Made by a program: the position numbers and the translations under genes | NCBI GenBank assembly: GCA_027484495.1 | Contig: JAIXSW010000416.1 | Span: 1-6,998, forward strand | Origin: Gammaproteobacteria bacterium | GTDB taxonomy: Bacteria > Pseudomonadota > Gammaproteobacteria > Enterobacterales > Alteromonadaceae | Direction: 5' to 3' | DNA length: 6,998 nt | Shown: positions 6,336 through 6,998 of the stretch, one piece after another | Position numbering within the stretch: position 1 is the first letter of the stretch | How the letters are laid out: every line of letters begins with the position of its first letter | Notes under the pieces: generated by a model | What the model saw: the letters and a program-made list of their open reading frames with translations, nothing else | What the model was told of the DNA's origin: nothing | The model's database searches: none

Positions 6336-6366
6336 TATTCATAAACAACTGTTTTTAAATGAATAT
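6335..6366 (+). repeat. Inverted repeat at the end of the kinase gene
   Basis: Perfect 8-bp arms ATATTCAT (6335-6342) and ATGAATAT (6359-6366), with a shorter AAAC/GTTT pairing inside. It starts on the last base of the kinase stop codon. It has an AT-only-type stem and no following T-run, so it is a poor intrinsic terminator; it may be a 3'-end hairpin or chance in AT-rich DNA. I see no proper terminator for the kinase gene, so read-through into arcA is possible. Confidence 0.35.
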
Positions 6367-6400
6367 CTTCAATAAAACCCTATATATTTAAGCAAAATCT

Positions 6401-6430
6401 AATTGTTAACAAAATCACTTGTTAACAATT
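6401..6430. promoter_or_regulatory. Perfect inverted repeat, probable operator upstream of arcA
   Basis: The arms AATTGTTAACAA (6401-6412) and TTGTTAACAATT (6419-6430) are exact reverse complements around the 6-bp spacer AATCAC. Each arm contains the 10-bp palindrome TTGTTAACAA, so the site is also a direct repeat with a 16-bp period. The right copy contains the -35 hexamer of the arcA promoter. This geometry suggests a protein binding site that affects arcA transcription. GTTAA resembles half of an ArcA box, but known ArcA repeats are about 11 bp apart, so the regulator cannot be named. Confidence 0.6.
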
Positions 6431-6447
6431 GGACCCAAAGCTATAAT
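6419..6447 (+). promoter_or_regulatory. Sigma-70 promoter for arcA
   Basis: TTGTTA (6419-6424) and a consensus TATAAT (6442-6447) are separated by exactly 17 nt. Transcription would start near 6454, giving a leader of about 78 nt. The -35 lies inside the right half of the TTGTTAACAA dyad. Confidence 0.65.
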
Positions 6448-6455
6448 TGCAAAAA

Positions 6456-6477
6456 AAATGACAATCGCTTGTCATTT
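6456..6477. promoter_or_regulatory. Perfect 9-bp dyad at the predicted arcA transcription start
   Basis: AAATGACAA (6456-6464) and TTGTCATTT (6469-6477) are exact reverse complements around TCGC. The dyad starts about 2 nt after the predicted start of transcription, so it could be an operator or a hairpin at the 5' end of the arcA mRNA. On the plus strand no T-run follows, which argues against a terminator. The A8 preceding it would be a T-run only for minus-strand transcription, and there is no minus-strand gene nearby to end. Confidence 0.5.
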
Positions 6478-6531
6478 GACCAGTTTCGACTCGCGCGAAA
6501 ATCCAACATAGTTAACATAAGGTTTATCTCC

Positions 6532-6998
6532 ATGCAGACGCCGGTGATTTTGATCGTTGAAGACGAGGAAGTAACCCGTTTAAATCTGGTCCAGTTGTTC
6601 GAAGGCGAAGGCTATGATGTTCTCGAAGCCATTAATGGTGAAGAGATGCATCAGCAACTGACCGACAATGCTGTCAATCTGATCGTTATGGACATTAATC
6701 TGCCAGGGAAAAATGGCTTAATTCTGGCGCGTGAATTACGCCAGAAAGAAAATATCGGTTTAATTTTCCTGACCGGCCGCGATAGCGAAGTTGATCGCAT
6801 TCTGGGTCTGGAAATTGGCGCCGATGACTACCTGACCAAACCATTTAACCCACGTGAACTGACTATCCGCGCCCGCAATCTGTTAAGCCGTACAGTGGCT
6901 CAGCCTGTGGTCGAAGAACATAAGAGCGTCGTGAAGTTTAATGGCTGGACGCTGGATGAAAACAGCCGCAACCTGACCTCACCAAAAGGTGTGTCACG
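6532..6998 (+). CDS. arcA: ArcA, aerobic respiration control response regulator (C-terminus cut off)
   Basis: OmpR/PhoB-family response regulator that, when phosphorylated under low oxygen, represses TCA-cycle and aerobic respiration genes. 155 codons are present; E. coli ArcA is 238 aa, so most of the winged-helix DNA-binding domain is beyond the right edge. The receiver domain (1-120) matches ArcA closely: MQTPVILIVEDEEVTR with acidic Glu10/Asp11, phosphoacceptor Asp54 in IVMDINLPGKNGLILARELR (51-70), Thr81 in FLTGRDSEVDRILGLEIGADDY, Lys103 in TKPFNPRELTIRARNLLSR. The start of the DNA-binding domain, KFNGWTLDENSRNL (135-148), is also ArcA-like. ATG at 6532 has TAAGG 9 nt upstream. A promoter with operator-like repeats precedes it. 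In enterics the partner is the hybrid kinase ArcB, encoded elsewhere; here a different kinase gene lies directly upstream. Confidence 0.96.
   Translation, partial: MQTPVILIVEDEEVTRLNLVQLFEGEGYDVLEAINGEEMHQQLTDNAVNLIVMDINLPGKNGLILARELRQKENIGLIFLTGRDSEVDRILGLEIGADDYLTKPFNPRELTIRARNLLSRTVAQPVVEEHKSVVKFNGWTLDENSRNLTSPKGVS

Noticed and set aside
6331..6336. TATAAT as a -10 element at the kinase stop codon
   Set aside because: The sequence 17 nt upstream (AAAAAG) is not a -35, and the hexamer is partly made of the stop codon.
6401..6430. Canonical ArcA box or FNR site
   Set aside because: The GTTAA repeats are 16 bp apart rather than about 11, and the FNR pattern TTGAT-N4-ATCAA is absent.
6451..6477. 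Minus-strand intrinsic terminator (stem followed by T8)
   Set aside because: No minus-strand gene lies to its right within reach, and the stem is AT-rich; a role at the arcA start is more likely.
1..6998. Mobile element, prophage, defence island or CRISPR array
   Set aside because: No transposase, integrase, terminal repeats, spaced repeat array or defence domain seen; all genes but the kinase and DUF3293 are widespread core genes.

Overview
The window reads as ordinary chromosomal sequence from a gammaproteobacterium. The strongest markers are a near-canonical ArcA, a GcvA very close to the enteric protein, and YggX, MutY, TrmB and RsmC of the usual gammaproteobacterial lengths. The DUF3293 gene and the general style fit an Alteromonadales-like lineage (Rheinheimera/Alishewanella/Shewanella relatives). 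That genus-level placement is inference only. Base composition looks even, and I see no insertion sequence, phage gene, CRISPR array, tRNA or rRNA.

Layout. Positions 1-2136 hold a minus-strand run mutY - yggX - gcvA (gcvA is cut by the left edge): adenine-DNA glycosylase, an iron-trafficking/oxidative-protection protein and a LysR-type regulator of glycine cleavage. A 130-bp divergent intergenic region, with back-to-back candidate promoters, separates mutY from a plus-strand pair trmB - rsmC (2267-4050). These are two RNA guanine methyltransferases whose stop and start codons share one base. A symmetric hairpin terminator at 4066-4092 serves both rsmC and the convergent minus-strand DUF3293 gene, which has its own well-formed promoter. 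From 4686 a plus-strand membrane histidine kinase (CHASE8-like sensor, HAMP, HisKA, HATPase_c) is followed, after a 196-bp AT-rich regulatory region, by arcA, which is cut by the right edge.

How the genes fit together. The left half is housekeeping: oxidative DNA damage repair (MutY), protection of iron-sulfur proteins (YggX; MutY itself carries a [4Fe-4S] cluster) and RNA modification (TrmB, RsmC). The right half is signalling. The kinase is not ArcB: it has no receiver or HPt domain. Its position next to arcA nevertheless makes it a candidate additional input to ArcA. The most structured non-coding DNA is the arcA promoter region. It has a perfect 12-bp-arm inverted repeat made of two TTGTTAACAA palindromes, the second overlapping the -35 element of a TTGTTA-17-TATAAT promoter. 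A second perfect dyad lies at the predicted transcription start. No undescribed system is evident; the kinase-arcA arrangement and its operator-like repeats are the parts most worth checking.
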